From positions 1-34,795 of the forward strand of contig JACAEV010000078.1 of the NCBI GenBank assembly GCA_013388645.1: a stretch of DNA of 34,795 nucleotides, read 5' to 3'. Below the pieces are notes generated by a model. The model was not told the origin of the DNA. It saw only the letters and a program-made list of their open reading frames with translations, and ran no database searches. The DNA is from Syntrophaceae bacterium (lineage in GTDB: Bacteria; Desulfobacterota; BSN033; UBA1163). Made by a program: the position numbers and the translations under genes. How positions within the stretch are numbered: position 1 is the first letter of the stretch; each line of letters opens with the position of its first letter. This document shows positions 26,523 through 34,074 of this stretch, piece after piece.

Positions 26523-27190
26523 GCATCCGATACGATCAGCGTTTTGGGTTTCAGCAGGAGATAAGAGAAAAAGGAGTTGGATTGGTGTTTATCCTCTCCG
26601 CACCCTCTGGAGCGGGAAAGACCACTCTGGTGAAAGAGGTGATGGAACAACTACCAGGTCTTCGTTTTTCGGTTTCCTTTACTACCCGGTTACCCCGGCC
26701 CAATGAGAAGGAGGGGGAGGACTATCATTTTGTTTCTCACTCCACTTTTCAAAGAATGGTGGAGAAAAATGCATTTTTGGAGTGGGCAGAAGTACTGGGC
26801 AATCGCTATGGGACCCCTCGTCCTGATTTAGAAAAATTAAAACAAGAGGGAGTGGATCTCATCCTGGACATCGATACGCAGGGGGCGAAATCGGTCTTAA
26901 AGCAAATGAGCCAATCCGTCTTGATTTACCTTCTTCCCCCTTCGTTAAAGATCCTTCGAGAACGACTGATGAAAAGAGGATTGGACTCCCTTGAGAGTAT
27001 TAAATTTCGTTTATCAAACGCTCGACGAGATATAGAGGAGGCCTCGACCTATCATTATGTGATACTGAATGATCGCATGGAGGTCGCCACCGAAAAATTA
27101 AGGTCCATTATCATCGCTGAGAGGTGTCGTTGGAGCAAAGATTCGATCATCGAAGAAAACAAAAAATTATGGGAGGATAAGGATGGCTAG
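26519..27190 (+). CDS. gmk: Guanylate kinase
   Basis: 223 residues. P-loop [14 protein letters not shown]-binding block [29 protein letters not shown] and lid region RLMKRG. Phosphorylates GMP to GDP. The ATG overlaps the yicC stop by 4 nt, giving about 20 extra N-terminal residues over the norm; GTG 26585 (AAGGAG 8 nt upstream) would give a 201-residue protein but would drop the often-conserved GL before the first strand. Confidence 0.95.
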   Translation: MSIRYDQRFGFQQEIREKGVGLVFILSAPSGAGKTTLVKEVMEQLPGLRFSVSFTTRLPRPNEKEGEDYHFVSHSTFQRMVEKNAFLEWAEVLGNRYGTPRPDLEKLKQEGVDLILDIDTQGAKSVLKQMSQSVLIYLLPPSLKILRERLMKRGLDSLESIKFRLSNARRDIEEASTYHYVILNDRMEVATEKLRSIIIAERCRWSKDSIIEENKKLWEDKDG

Positions 27191-27413
27191 GATCACTGTA
27201 GAAGATTGTTTGAAGAAAGTGGAAAGCCGGTTTGAATTGGTGATGTTGGCGGCCCGGAGAGCCAAAATGATAATGAAAGGAGCTTCCCCCTTAGTCGAGG
27301 CGGATAACCGCCCTATTGTGATGGCCCTACGGGAAGTGGCTGCTGGAAAGGTCAACTTTAAACATCCGGAAAACAAAGAAAAAGGGAATGAAGCATCTGG
27401 CGACGACTCCTGA
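27183..27413 (+). CDS. rpoZ: RNA polymerase omega subunit
   Basis: 76 residues: [28 protein letters not shown] and [18 protein letters not shown] are the omega hallmarks. It assists beta' folding and, in many proteobacteria, contributes to a ppGpp site. The ATG overlaps the gmk stop by 8 nt with GGGAGG upstream. Confidence 0.95.
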   Translation: MARITVEDCLKKVESRFELVMLAARRAKMIMKGASPLVEADNRPIVMALREVAAGKVNFKHPENKEKGNEASGDDS

Positions 27414-27430
27414 AAAGGGAACCCGAGGTC

Positions 27431-28843
27431 ATGAGAGCGATAGAGGATACTCAAGGGAATGCATTGATCGCAGACCCCATTTATCACTACATTGTGATGA
27501 CCGACCGCATCAAGGGGGAGAAAACAGAGAGGGATGTGATTGACAGCCCTTGGGTTCAACGTCTTCGTCGCATCTTTCAGTTGCAGAGTGCACGGTGGGT
27601 CTTTCCTACCGCCGAACATACCCGTTTCCAACACTCCCTGGGCACCCTCCATGTTGCCGGAACCTTTTCAGAGCAGCTTTACCCCTCTCTCTTTAAGATT
27701 TTTAAAACAGATCTCCCTTCTTTTCCCTATATCGAGGAACTCCTTCGTCTGGCAGGACTCCTTCATGATGTGGGTCACGGCCCCTTCTGCCATTTCTTTG
27801 ACGAACAATATCTCTCTCAATTCCGCACGAATCATGAGGAGGTGGGTCAGTATATCATTCGGGAAAAAATCTCTTCTTTGCTCAAGGACATTCGCCAAAG
27901 TCCTCATGGCCCCTTTCCGCGGAGAGAGGTTCTTGATCCAGAACAGGTGGCCTATCTTATAAAACGACCGCGAGGAAAGGAAGGACGAAATCACCCACGA
28001 TGGTTAAATTTCTTACAGCAACTCTTTCGTGGAATTTTCACCTTCGACAATATCGACTATGTTTTACGCGATGCTTACATGACCGGTGTTTCCATAGGAC
28101 CGGTGGATTGGAGGCGACTCCTCTATTACACCTCTTTCTGTATGGAGGGATTGATTTTGGACAAAAGGGGATTGGACGCATTGGCGATGTTTCTCAATGC
28201 TCGTCTTTATCTTTATTCTAATGTCTATTATCACCGGACCACCCGCTCTATTGATCTTCAATTGCAAGAAATATTTAAAGAAACGATGGAGATTCTCTGT
28301 CCGTTTCATCCCCTGAAGGAAATCGACCAATACCTCTCCCTCACCGACTGGTTTGTGATGGAAAAGGTGACAGAATGGAAGAGATCGTTATCGCCTCGAG
28401 AAAGGCAATTAGGGGAAAAATGGGCAGAGGTCCTCTCAAGGAGATTAAAATGGAGGAGTGTCTTTGAAGAAAAGCTTACTCTCAGAGAGGTGGAAATGGG
28501 CCGATCCATCTTTTTGAAACCCGAAGAGGTGAAAGAAAGAATTCAAATGTCTTTGCCGAAACGATTGAAAGGAATCGAATTCCATGTGGATATGGCTCAC
28601 CACGACCCAAGACCTCTCAATCCATGGCGTGAATCAGTAGAAAGAACCCTTCTGATTTTCGACCCCACCTCTAAAAGAATATCGAGGGAACCTCTTAGGA
28701 GATTATTCCAATACATTCCAGCAAAGGTTGCGATTTGCCGGGTTTATGCCCCGACCCACCGTTATGATCAGGAATTAGGACAGGCTGCCAGAAGAGCCAT
28801 CGCTTCCGAGGGGCCCTTAGAAAGTTTTGAGACAAATGTTTAA
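27431..28843 (+). CDS. HD-domain phosphohydrolase (dGTPase/SAMHD1-like)
   Basis: 470 residues. HD metal site: His68 (RFQHSLG), His112-Asp113 (LLHDVGHGPFCH) and Asp209 (FDNIDYVLRD), with the IDSPWVQRLRRIFQLQ start typical of the dGTPase/SAMHD1-like HD group. Likely hydrolyses a phosphate ester such as a (d)NTP; substrate unproven. A C-terminal region of about 200 residues is not recognised. It lies 17 nt behind rpoZ, the slot often held by spoT/relA, but has no synthetase or TGS/ACT domains, so it is not an obvious (p)ppGpp enzyme. Confidence 0.85.
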   Translation: MRAIEDTQGNALIADPIYHYIVMTDRIKGEKTERDVIDSPWVQRLRRIFQLQSARWVFPTAEHTRFQHSLGTLHVAGTFSEQLYPSLFKIFKTDLPSFPYIEELLRLAGLLHDVGHGPFCHFFDEQYLSQFRTNHEEVGQYIIREKISSLLKDIRQSPHGPFPRREVLDPEQVAYLIKRPRGKEGRNHPRWLNFLQQLFRGIFTFDNIDYVLRDAYMTGVSIGPVDWRRLLYYTSFCMEGLILDKRGLDALAMFLNARLYLYSNVYYHRTTRSIDLQLQEIFKETMEILCPFHPLKEIDQYLSLTDWFVMEKVTEWKRSLSPRERQLGEKWAEVLSRRLKWRSVFEEKLTLREVEMGRSIFLKPEEVKERIQMSLPKRLKGIEFHVDMAHHDPRPLNPWRESVERTLLIFDPTSKRISREPLRRLFQYIPAKVAICRVYAPTHRYDQELGQAARRAIASEGPLESFETNV

Positions 28844-28850
28844 AATTTAA

Positions 28851-28903
28851 CCGCCTACGCAGAATGCCCCGTGTGGAAGCACGGGGAGCTTCACCCTCAT
28901 ATG
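28851..28903. repeat. Hairpin repeat element C
   Basis: CCGCCTACGCAGAATG, then stem CCCCGTG (28867-28873), loop TGGAAG, CACGGGG (28880-28886), then AGCTTCACC. It has the same architecture as elements A (13857-14012, opposite orientation) and B (16378-16419). It lies 8 nt after the HD gene stop and could double as an mRNA 3'-end hairpin, though no U-run follows. The remaining 28904-29127 holds a weak promoter only. Confidence 0.55.
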
Positions 28904-29014
28904 GTTATGAAAACTCCATATTCAAATTGAGGCCGAAGATCATTTCACATCTAACCTAAGAGAAAAGATTTAACTTTTCGAGTGGGGATATACGGATTGA
29001 CTCAAAGGAGAATC

Positions 29015-29043
29015 TTGTCTTAGGAGATGGGTCATGTTAATAT
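29015..29043 (+). promoter_or_regulatory. Possible promoter of the MoxR-VWA cassette
   Basis: TTGTCT (29015-29020), 17-nt spacer, TAATAT (29038-29043), about 85 nt before the GTG start of the ATPase gene. Moderate match only; an alternative TTGACT lies at 28997. Confidence 0.35.
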
Positions 29044-29127
29044 AAATTGGGTAGTGATTTATTATGGATGAATAAGATGAGCGAACATGATCAGAAAATA
29101 TGAAGAATAAGAGAAAGGAAGAGCAGA

Positions 29128-30465
29128 GTGGATAAGAATGGATACCAGAGGCAAGCCCTCAGTATTTACCAATTTATTAGCGACCATCTTTATTTTAATC
29201 GGCCAGATATGGAGATTAAAGGAGAACGTTTCAACTCAGCGATTTTGCTAAGCCTTTTGACCGGGTTGAAAAAAGGGAAAGAGCTGATCATTGGAGAACC
29301 GGGCTTAGGGAAGACGACTTCAGCAGAATATATCTGTTCTCTCGTTTACCAATTTCCATTGGGTGTGATCTGGGGAAGCGAGGTGTCAGGCCATCCCGAA
29401 CAAACGGAAGAGAAAATTATTGGGAGACCAGATTTGGGGAAGTTAAATCGAGGAGAAGAGGATGTGGTCTGGACCAATTTTTCCCAAATTCCGGTAAAAA
29501 TTGTCGATGAGATCAATCGTCTTCCAGAGACCAAGCAAAGCATGATTTTAGATGGTGTGGATCGTGGAAATTGGGAATATCTCAATGAGATGATCATTAA
29601 TGATGAATATTGTCTTTTTGCCACGGCCAATTACCAGGATGGTGGGACCAATACCATCATCGCCCCGCTCGTGGATCGATTCGATGTGATGGTGGAATCC
29701 AGATACCCTGGGGCCAACCTTTCTTTCCTCATTGGAAAAAATAAACGGAAAGATCATCTCCTGAGACACCCCAAATATGAAAAGGACTTCTATCATATTC
29801 TGAAATCCAAGATCTCCTATGACAAAAAGATTTCTAAATTGGAAGAGGCTTGCAATCATTTTGGAGAATACCTCCAGCAAGCCTTGGGGATTAAGCCTTT
29901 TCAAAAACAAGATCGTGAACAAATCCGCGAGGAGATGGAACGTATTGAGTTGGACCTCGATGCGAGCGCCTTTGCCCGCATGCTCCTTGCGGAGTTGTCT
30001 TTCTGTGAACGCTATGGACAGAAACGAGTGGTGGAAAACTGTGAAGAGGGTTGTCACTATACCGGGTATCTGTGTCACCAAATTAAAAACTGCGCTTCCA
30101 ACCGATTACCCTCCTCCTTGAAGCAATATGCCCAAGGATTGGCATGGCTATTAGAAGATTCTGAGATCGACATCGAACATATCCAGGCGATCGTCCCCTA
30201 TGCATTGGCCCACCGGATTCAATGGAAAGATGAAATTCTTTCCCAAAAAGAAAGGGCAAAGAGGGATGACCCTTTCCCTATCTTTCTTGCCAAGGAATCC
30301 GTGAAAATGGTCTCTCAGAGGTACCGCGAACAGAATGAACATCTAAAAGATGCCTTAGCCGTCGGATCGAAAATTTATCAAGGGGGCAATCTGGAACCAT
30401 TGGAAGGAGATCACCCTCTTTACGTGGAGATCAAAAAAGATCTGGATAGCCGAAAGCGTCCATAA
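29128..30465 (+). CDS. MoxR-type AAA+ ATPase
   Basis: 445 residues. Walker A GEPGLGKT (56-63), Walker B VKIVDEIN (123-130), sensor-1 Asn168 in ATANYQDGG, and RFD with Arg184 as candidate arginine finger, as in MoxR ATPases that work with VWA partners. The C-terminal region has an unusual cysteine cluster, C305-x3-C309-x6-C316-x5-C322, which could hold zinc or Fe-S, followed by LAWLLEDSEIDIEHIQAIVP and HRIQW. From memory this arrangement recalls archaeal MoxR proteins; a search is required to confirm. GTG start with GAAAGGAAG upstream. First of three tightly spaced genes; the next starts at the base after its stop. Confidence 0.9.
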   Translation: MDKNGYQRQALSIYQFISDHLYFNRPDMEIKGERFNSAILLSLLTGLKKGKELIIGEPGLGKTTSAEYICSLVYQFPLGVIWGSEVSGHPEQTEEKIIGRPDLGKLNRGEEDVVWTNFSQIPVKIVDEINRLPETKQSMILDGVDRGNWEYLNEMIINDEYCLFATANYQDGGTNTIIAPLVDRFDVMVESRYPGANLSFLIGKNKRKDHLLRHPKYEKDFYHILKSKISYDKKISKLEEACNHFGEYLQQALGIKPFQKQDREQIREEMERIELDLDASAFARMLLAELSFCERYGQKRVVENCEEGCHYTGYLCHQIKNCASNRLPSSLKQYAQGLAWLLEDSEIDIEHIQAIVPYALAHRIQWKDEILSQKERAKRDDPFPIFLAKESVKMVSQRYREQNEHLKDALAVGSKIYQGGNLEPLEGDHPLYVEIKKDLDSRKRP

Positions 30466-31284
30466 GTGGATATTCGTTCATCTGTTTTCAGTGGGTCACA
30501 CAAGGGGCCTATGGAAAAAATGAAACCTATTGCCCAGTCTAAGAAAGGTTCTCCTTCCCCTCCAGACAAGGAGCCTGGGATGGTCAGGAACCCCTTTGAA
30601 GAATTTAATTCTTTTATGGCATCGACCTATCCTCTTCCGTTAGATCAGATTGTCCAATCGACGGAGGCGGTCATGGATCAGATACGTTGGGGGTACGAGA
30701 AACTTTTAGAAGAAGAGGCGAAAGAATTGGTATGGATGGTTCAATACAATACCATTATCAAAGCTTATGAGATAGCTGAAAAATATGTCAAGGAGTTAGA
30801 TTACTCGGCAGAGGACATTGAAGACTTCTGTTTCGCTTTAGAAAATACACAAAAAATTCCATACCTGATTCCAGGACCTGCTGGGGTTTATATTTCAGCA
30901 CTCTGCAACTATGCAAAGGAAGAGGAGATCGTTCTCAAACTTTCAGAGTTGAAGACAGAGATCAACCTCCTTGGGTTTCGACTTCCAAAGGAGAAAAGGT
31001 TAAGAATTGACGGGGACACCGGGGATTTTACAGGAATTGGACTTGAGGGGGGAGAATTATTCGTCGAAGGAAATGCAAAAAACTGGACCGGTGCCGGGAT
31101 GAGAGGAGGAAAAATATTAGTCAAGAAAAACATCGGCCTCCATACAGGTGAATGGATGATGGGAGGAGAGATTTATGTAGGGGGAAGGATAAGGGGATTG
31201 GGCAATATTGTGGAGGGAAAGGTGTATGAGAGAGAGAAACTGGTTTACCCAGGAAAGGCGAAATATCCCAATCTCTATTACTAA
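30466..31284 (+). CDS. GXGXG (FwdC/GltB-like) beta-helix protein
   Basis: 272 residues. The first about 175 are not recognised (a disordered basic/proline segment to about 45, then helices). Residues 181-245 contain about three 20-residue repeats built on TGxGMxGGxIxV (GDFTGIGLEGGELFV, NWTGAGMRGGKILV, HTGEWMMGGEIYV), the GXGXG solenoid of glutamate synthase C-termini and formylmethanofuran dehydrogenase subunit C. No catalytic residues known; such domains are usually structural or form a channel surface. Starts GTG directly after the ATPase stop; ATG 30511 after AAGGGG is an alternative. Probably a partner or target of the flanking ATPase/VWA pair. Confidence 0.75.
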   Translation: MDIRSSVFSGSHKGPMEKMKPIAQSKKGSPSPPDKEPGMVRNPFEEFNSFMASTYPLPLDQIVQSTEAVMDQIRWGYEKLLEEEAKELVWMVQYNTIIKAYEIAEKYVKELDYSAEDIEDFCFALENTQKIPYLIPGPAGVYISALCNYAKEEEIVLKLSELKTEINLLGFRLPKEKRLRIDGDTGDFTGIGLEGGELFVEGNAKNWTGAGMRGGKILVKKNIGLHTGEWMMGGEIYVGGRIRGLGNIVEGKVYEREKLVYPGKAKYPNLYY

Positions 31285-31316
31285 AGTAAAGCGAAAATTT
31301 TAACAGGTCTGAGAAA

Positions 31317-32960
31317 ATGAAGGTGGAAGAGCAGGACTATCAATCGATCATCGAAAAGGTTTGGCCCAAATTGAAGAAAAAGCATCTTTACCCTGAGATT
31401 CCAATGCCCAGGGTCAAAGGGACAGCCGATTCTAAAGAAGGGGAAGAGGACGAGACAGAGGGTGTGGGTTTAGAGATGAAAGCCAAACAGATGACCATCA
31501 GTGGACGCTTTGTTTCTCGGATGAAGGATAAGATGCCAGAGCAACGAGTCATTGAAGCGCTCCTTGATCATGGATTAAGCCATTATACTTTTTGCCCATG
31601 GGATTTTCATACCCATCTCATGCTTTATGCAGAGGCGAAGAAAGTGACGGATGACAAACGATTGGCCAAGCAAGTGGCTAATTATTTTATCGATGTCATT
31701 GCAGACACCCATTGTGTCAAAAAAAGAGATACGGAGATTCCTGACCTTCATCGACATCTGAAAAAAGGAACCGTTGAGGAAGTCATCACCTCCCTCTATC
31801 AAAAAATTTGGGGATTGGATTTAGGAATTTCTCCTTCCAAGCAGAGTCTTCAAGGACACGAGGACATTGTTAGACGACTAGCACGAATTCCTTATCTGGA
31901 TCGTCCGCGCTGGGGCGAGAGTATTAAAAAGTTTGCGCGTTCGATTAAGCCACTCCTAATCGAAGAACAGAGAGAAAAAGAGGCCCAAGGAGGAAAAGGA
32001 GAACAGAATCCTCAAGGAGATCATGATCTCAACCATTATTCCAATGAGGAGATCGATCAAGGGCTGAGGGATTATGCAAAACAAACCATGGCTCTATCTG
32101 AATTTAAGGAGATGGTAGAAGACTTTTCTGATGAATTAAAGGAGATGGGATATGGAATGGAAGGAGGGATGGGAAGAGGTCCAGGGAATCCCATCGATGC
32201 GGATGTCCTCTTTTATATGAAATTGGCAGAAAATTATTCGATCCCTTTGAAGAAACTTCCTCTGAATGAAAAAGGATCTCTGCATCCTCACTCCCATTCT
32301 CCTTGGGAGATCGGTTCGCCTTATCAAGATGTGGACATTTGGACGAGTTTTGGGAAAATCATGCCAGGCATCACTCAGGTCTGGACTAAAAAAGAAGGGA
32401 AGGGGAGGGGGAAGACAGAGGGTTCTCCAGATTGCTTAATTGCCATCGATTCTTCCGGAAGTATGATTAATCCTCGGAAGAGTCTCTCCTATGCCGTTCT
32501 TGGAGCGGCCTGCGCCACTAACGCCTATTTACAAAATAATGCAAAAGTCGCTGTCTACAATTTCAGTGACGCTCCGATGGGGGGAAAAGATATCTTAGAT
32601 TACACCGACCGTCGGGAAGATCTTTATCGGGTCCTTTGTAAATATTTCGGCGGAGGGACAGCGTTGGACTTAGAAGATTTGATGCCCTTGATCCGTGGGA
32701 GGAAAAGCCTTGATTTTTTCATTATCACCGATATGAAAATTACTAATTTGGAATCGTTGATTGGATTTTTTGGACAGATCCAAAATCGAGTCACGGCTGT
32801 TCATATTGGAGATAACCCTTACGCCGCACGGTTTGAAAAGGCCTTTGAGAAGAAGAAAAACATCAGCATCTATACCGTCAAACGGAAAGAGGATATTCCT
32901 CATATTGTCCTCGGAAGGATTAGAGATTATTTTAATCCCACCCAAATAAAAAATTCTTGA
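31317..32960 (+). CDS. VWA-domain protein with peptidase-like N-domain
   Basis: 547 residues. The C-terminal third is a von Willebrand A domain with a complete MIDAS: Asp378-x-Ser380-x-Ser382 in IDSSGSM, Thr448 in FGGGTALD, and Asp472 in IITDMK. The N-terminal part (about 75-145) reads VIEALLDHGLSHYTFCPWD and later NYFIDVIADTHC, recalling minimal metallopeptidase domains attached to some VWA proteins (VWA-like/DUF2201 type), but with HGLSH (85-89) instead of HExxH. A charged, Gly-rich linker (215-235, 355-370) joins the parts. No signal peptide, so cytoplasmic. It follows the beta-helix gene by 32 nt and is the expected partner of the MoxR ATPase. Confidence 0.85.
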   Translation: MKVEEQDYQSIIEKVWPKLKKKHLYPEIPMPRVKGTADSKEGEEDETEGVGLEMKAKQMTISGRFVSRMKDKMPEQRVIEALLDHGLSHYTFCPWDFHTHLMLYAEAKKVTDDKRLAKQVANYFIDVIADTHCVKKRDTEIPDLHRHLKKGTVEEVITSLYQKIWGLDLGISPSKQSLQGHEDIVRRLARIPYLDRPRWGESIKKFARSIKPLLIEEQREKEAQGGKGEQNPQGDHDLNHYSNEEIDQGLRDYAKQTMALSEFKEMVEDFSDELKEMGYGMEGGMGRGPGNPIDADVLFYMKLAENYSIPLKKLPLNEKGSLHPHSHSPWEIGSPYQDVDIWTSFGKIMPGITQVWTKKEGKGRGKTEGSPDCLIAIDSSGSMINPRKSLSYAVLGAACATNAYLQNNAKVAVYNFSDAPMGGKDILDYTDRREDLYRVLCKYFGGGTALDLEDLMPLIRGRKSLDFFIITDMKITNLESLIGFFGQIQNRVTAVHIGDNPYAARFEKAFEKKKNISIYTVKRKEDIPHIVLGRIRDYFNPTQIKNS

Positions 32961-32986
32961 CTCTTGCCCTTCCAATCCTGTAATTT
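32957..32986 (+). promoter_or_regulatory. Putative promoter of the methyltransferase gene
   Basis: TTGACT (32957-32962) and TAATTT (32981-32986) with an 18-nt spacer, starting at the VWA stop codon. Suggests the methyltransferase is transcribed separately, at least in part, from the MoxR-VWA cassette. Confidence 0.4.
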
Positions 32987-33060
32987 ATTTTTGGGAGGAA
33001 CGCCTCACAAATGAGAAAACAAGAGGATGATTCCTTCCTATTAAGTCAGGGAGAGATCGA

Positions 33061-33732
33061 ATGCATTCAGGAATTTTAGAGGCCAGATACACCCACCAAG
33101 AGATTATCCGGAAATATAATTGGATTGCTCCCATTTACGATTTGTTTGGGATCCTGATGGAATCAAAAGCGCGCCAACGAGCTTTAGAGATGGCGGCGAT
33201 TCAAAATGGGGAAAAGGTGTTAGAGGTCGCCCTTGGAACCGGACTCAATTTTGTGGAGATCCTAAAGAGGAATCCGAAGGGATGGGTCGATGGAATCGAT
33301 GTCTCCCAGAGAATGGTAGAAAAAGCAAGAAAAAGAATTTCTAAAACTGGACAAAATAATTATACGCTTCATCTCTGCGATTGCCGGCATCTCCCTTTTG
33401 AAGATGAAACATTCGATGTCCTCATGAACCAGTACCTCTTGGACATCCTTCCAGTAGAGGATTTCATCCCCATTCTTTTGGAATTTAAAAGAGTTTTAAA
33501 AGAAGGCGGTCGAATGGTGTTAGTAAATATGACCAAAGGGGAGAAATGGTTAAATCAAATTTATGAGGAAATTTATAAATTAAAGCCTCCGCTTTTAGCG
33601 GGGTGTAGAGGGGTCATGGCCCAACCCTTTCTCCAAGAAGTTGGATTTAAAGAGTTTCGTAGGGAATTTGTGTCTCAGCTTGGATTTCCATCCGAAATAG
33701 TAAGGGGAATAAAGAGAAACGGTTTGAGCTAA
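33061..33732 (+). CDS. Class I SAM-dependent methyltransferase
   Basis: 223 residues, Methyltransf_11/UbiE-like. Motif I VLEVALGTGLN (about 54-64), acidic motif II region DGIDVSQRMVEKARKR, CDCRHLPFEDETFDV and LLEFKRVLKEGGRMVLVNM. The N-terminal YNWIAPIYDLFG resembles UbiE/phosphatidylethanolamine N-methyltransferase relatives, so a quinone or lipid substrate is possible; the sequence does not decide. Separated by 100 nt, with its own promoter-like motif, from the VWA gene. Confidence 0.88.
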   Translation: MHSGILEARYTHQEIIRKYNWIAPIYDLFGILMESKARQRALEMAAIQNGEKVLEVALGTGLNFVEILKRNPKGWVDGIDVSQRMVEKARKRISKTGQNNYTLHLCDCRHLPFEDETFDVLMNQYLLDILPVEDFIPILLEFKRVLKEGGRMVLVNMTKGEKWLNQIYEEIYKLKPPLLAGCRGVMAQPFLQEVGFKEFRREFVSQLGFPSEIVRGIKRNGLS

Positions 33733-33907
33733 AATGGAAATAACCTATTAAAATGATAGCAATTTCTAATGCTTAAAAATGAGGCATTTTGCTAAAAAAA
33801 TATAGAACAAGCCATTTTTATATCAATCATTAGGGTTTTTCAACAGGCAATTCACAAAAAATGTGGGAAATGATTTTAATTCATTAATTTCGTTAAAGAA
33901 TTAAAAA

Positions 33908-33993
33908 GGGATCAGTTAGAGGAGGGCAATAACTGATCCCTACCAGTACACCAAATGGGGGTGAAACAAGGAGGTGATATGGTTTGATGTACT
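33908..33993 (+). ncRNA. Candidate small RNA with two SD-displaying hairpins
   Basis: Hairpin 1 is a perfect 11-bp inverted repeat GGGATCAGTTA (33908-33918) / TAACTGATCCC (33930-33940) with loop GAGGAGGGCAA. Hairpin 2 is AGTACACCAAA (33945-33955) / TTTGATGTACT (33983-33993), one mismatch, enclosing AAGGAGGTGAT (33968-33978), a full complement of the usual 16S 3' end, followed only by ATG GTT TGA. A T-rich stretch (33997-34003) follows. No real ORF uses these SD sites (the longest in-frame peptide is 10 residues). GGA in loops also fits CsrA/RsmA-binding RNAs. Lies in a 339-nt AT-rich gap with nothing else recognised except the sigma-54 motif. Strand and transcription are inferred. Confidence 0.35.
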
Positions 33994-34046
33994 AGCATTT
34001 TTATTATAATATATTATAAAAAAAAATCAAACCCTAAAACACGGAT

Positions 34047-34062
34047 TGGCACAAGATTTGCT
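34047..34062 (+). promoter_or_regulatory. sigma-54 promoter of the DUF4124 gene
   Basis: TGGCAC (34047-34052) and TTGCT (34058-34062), with the invariant GG and GC separated by exactly 10 nt as required for RpoN. The predicted +1 (about 34073) falls at the start codon of the next gene. No enhancer-binding regulator is encoded nearby. Confidence 0.65.
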
Positions 34063-34074
34063 CAGATAAAGATG

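Noticed and set aside
26585-27190. Shorter gmk start at GTG 26585
   Set aside because: Has a better SD, but the upstream residues look family-like and the 4-nt overlap with yicC favours ATG 26519; left as an alternative.
29548-30081. Minus-strand ORF of 177 codons
   Set aside because: Fully antisense to the MoxR ATPase with intact motifs; no SD and no recognisable protein.
33011-33079. 22-residue ORF before the methyltransferase
   Set aside because: SD is 12 nt away and the peptide overlaps the methyltransferase start out of frame; no family resemblance. Could be a leader but not supportable.
33061-33732. Methyltransferase as a fourth member of the MoxR-VWA cassette
   Set aside because: 100-nt gap and its own promoter-like motif; adjacency alone does not support inclusion, though synteny could change this.
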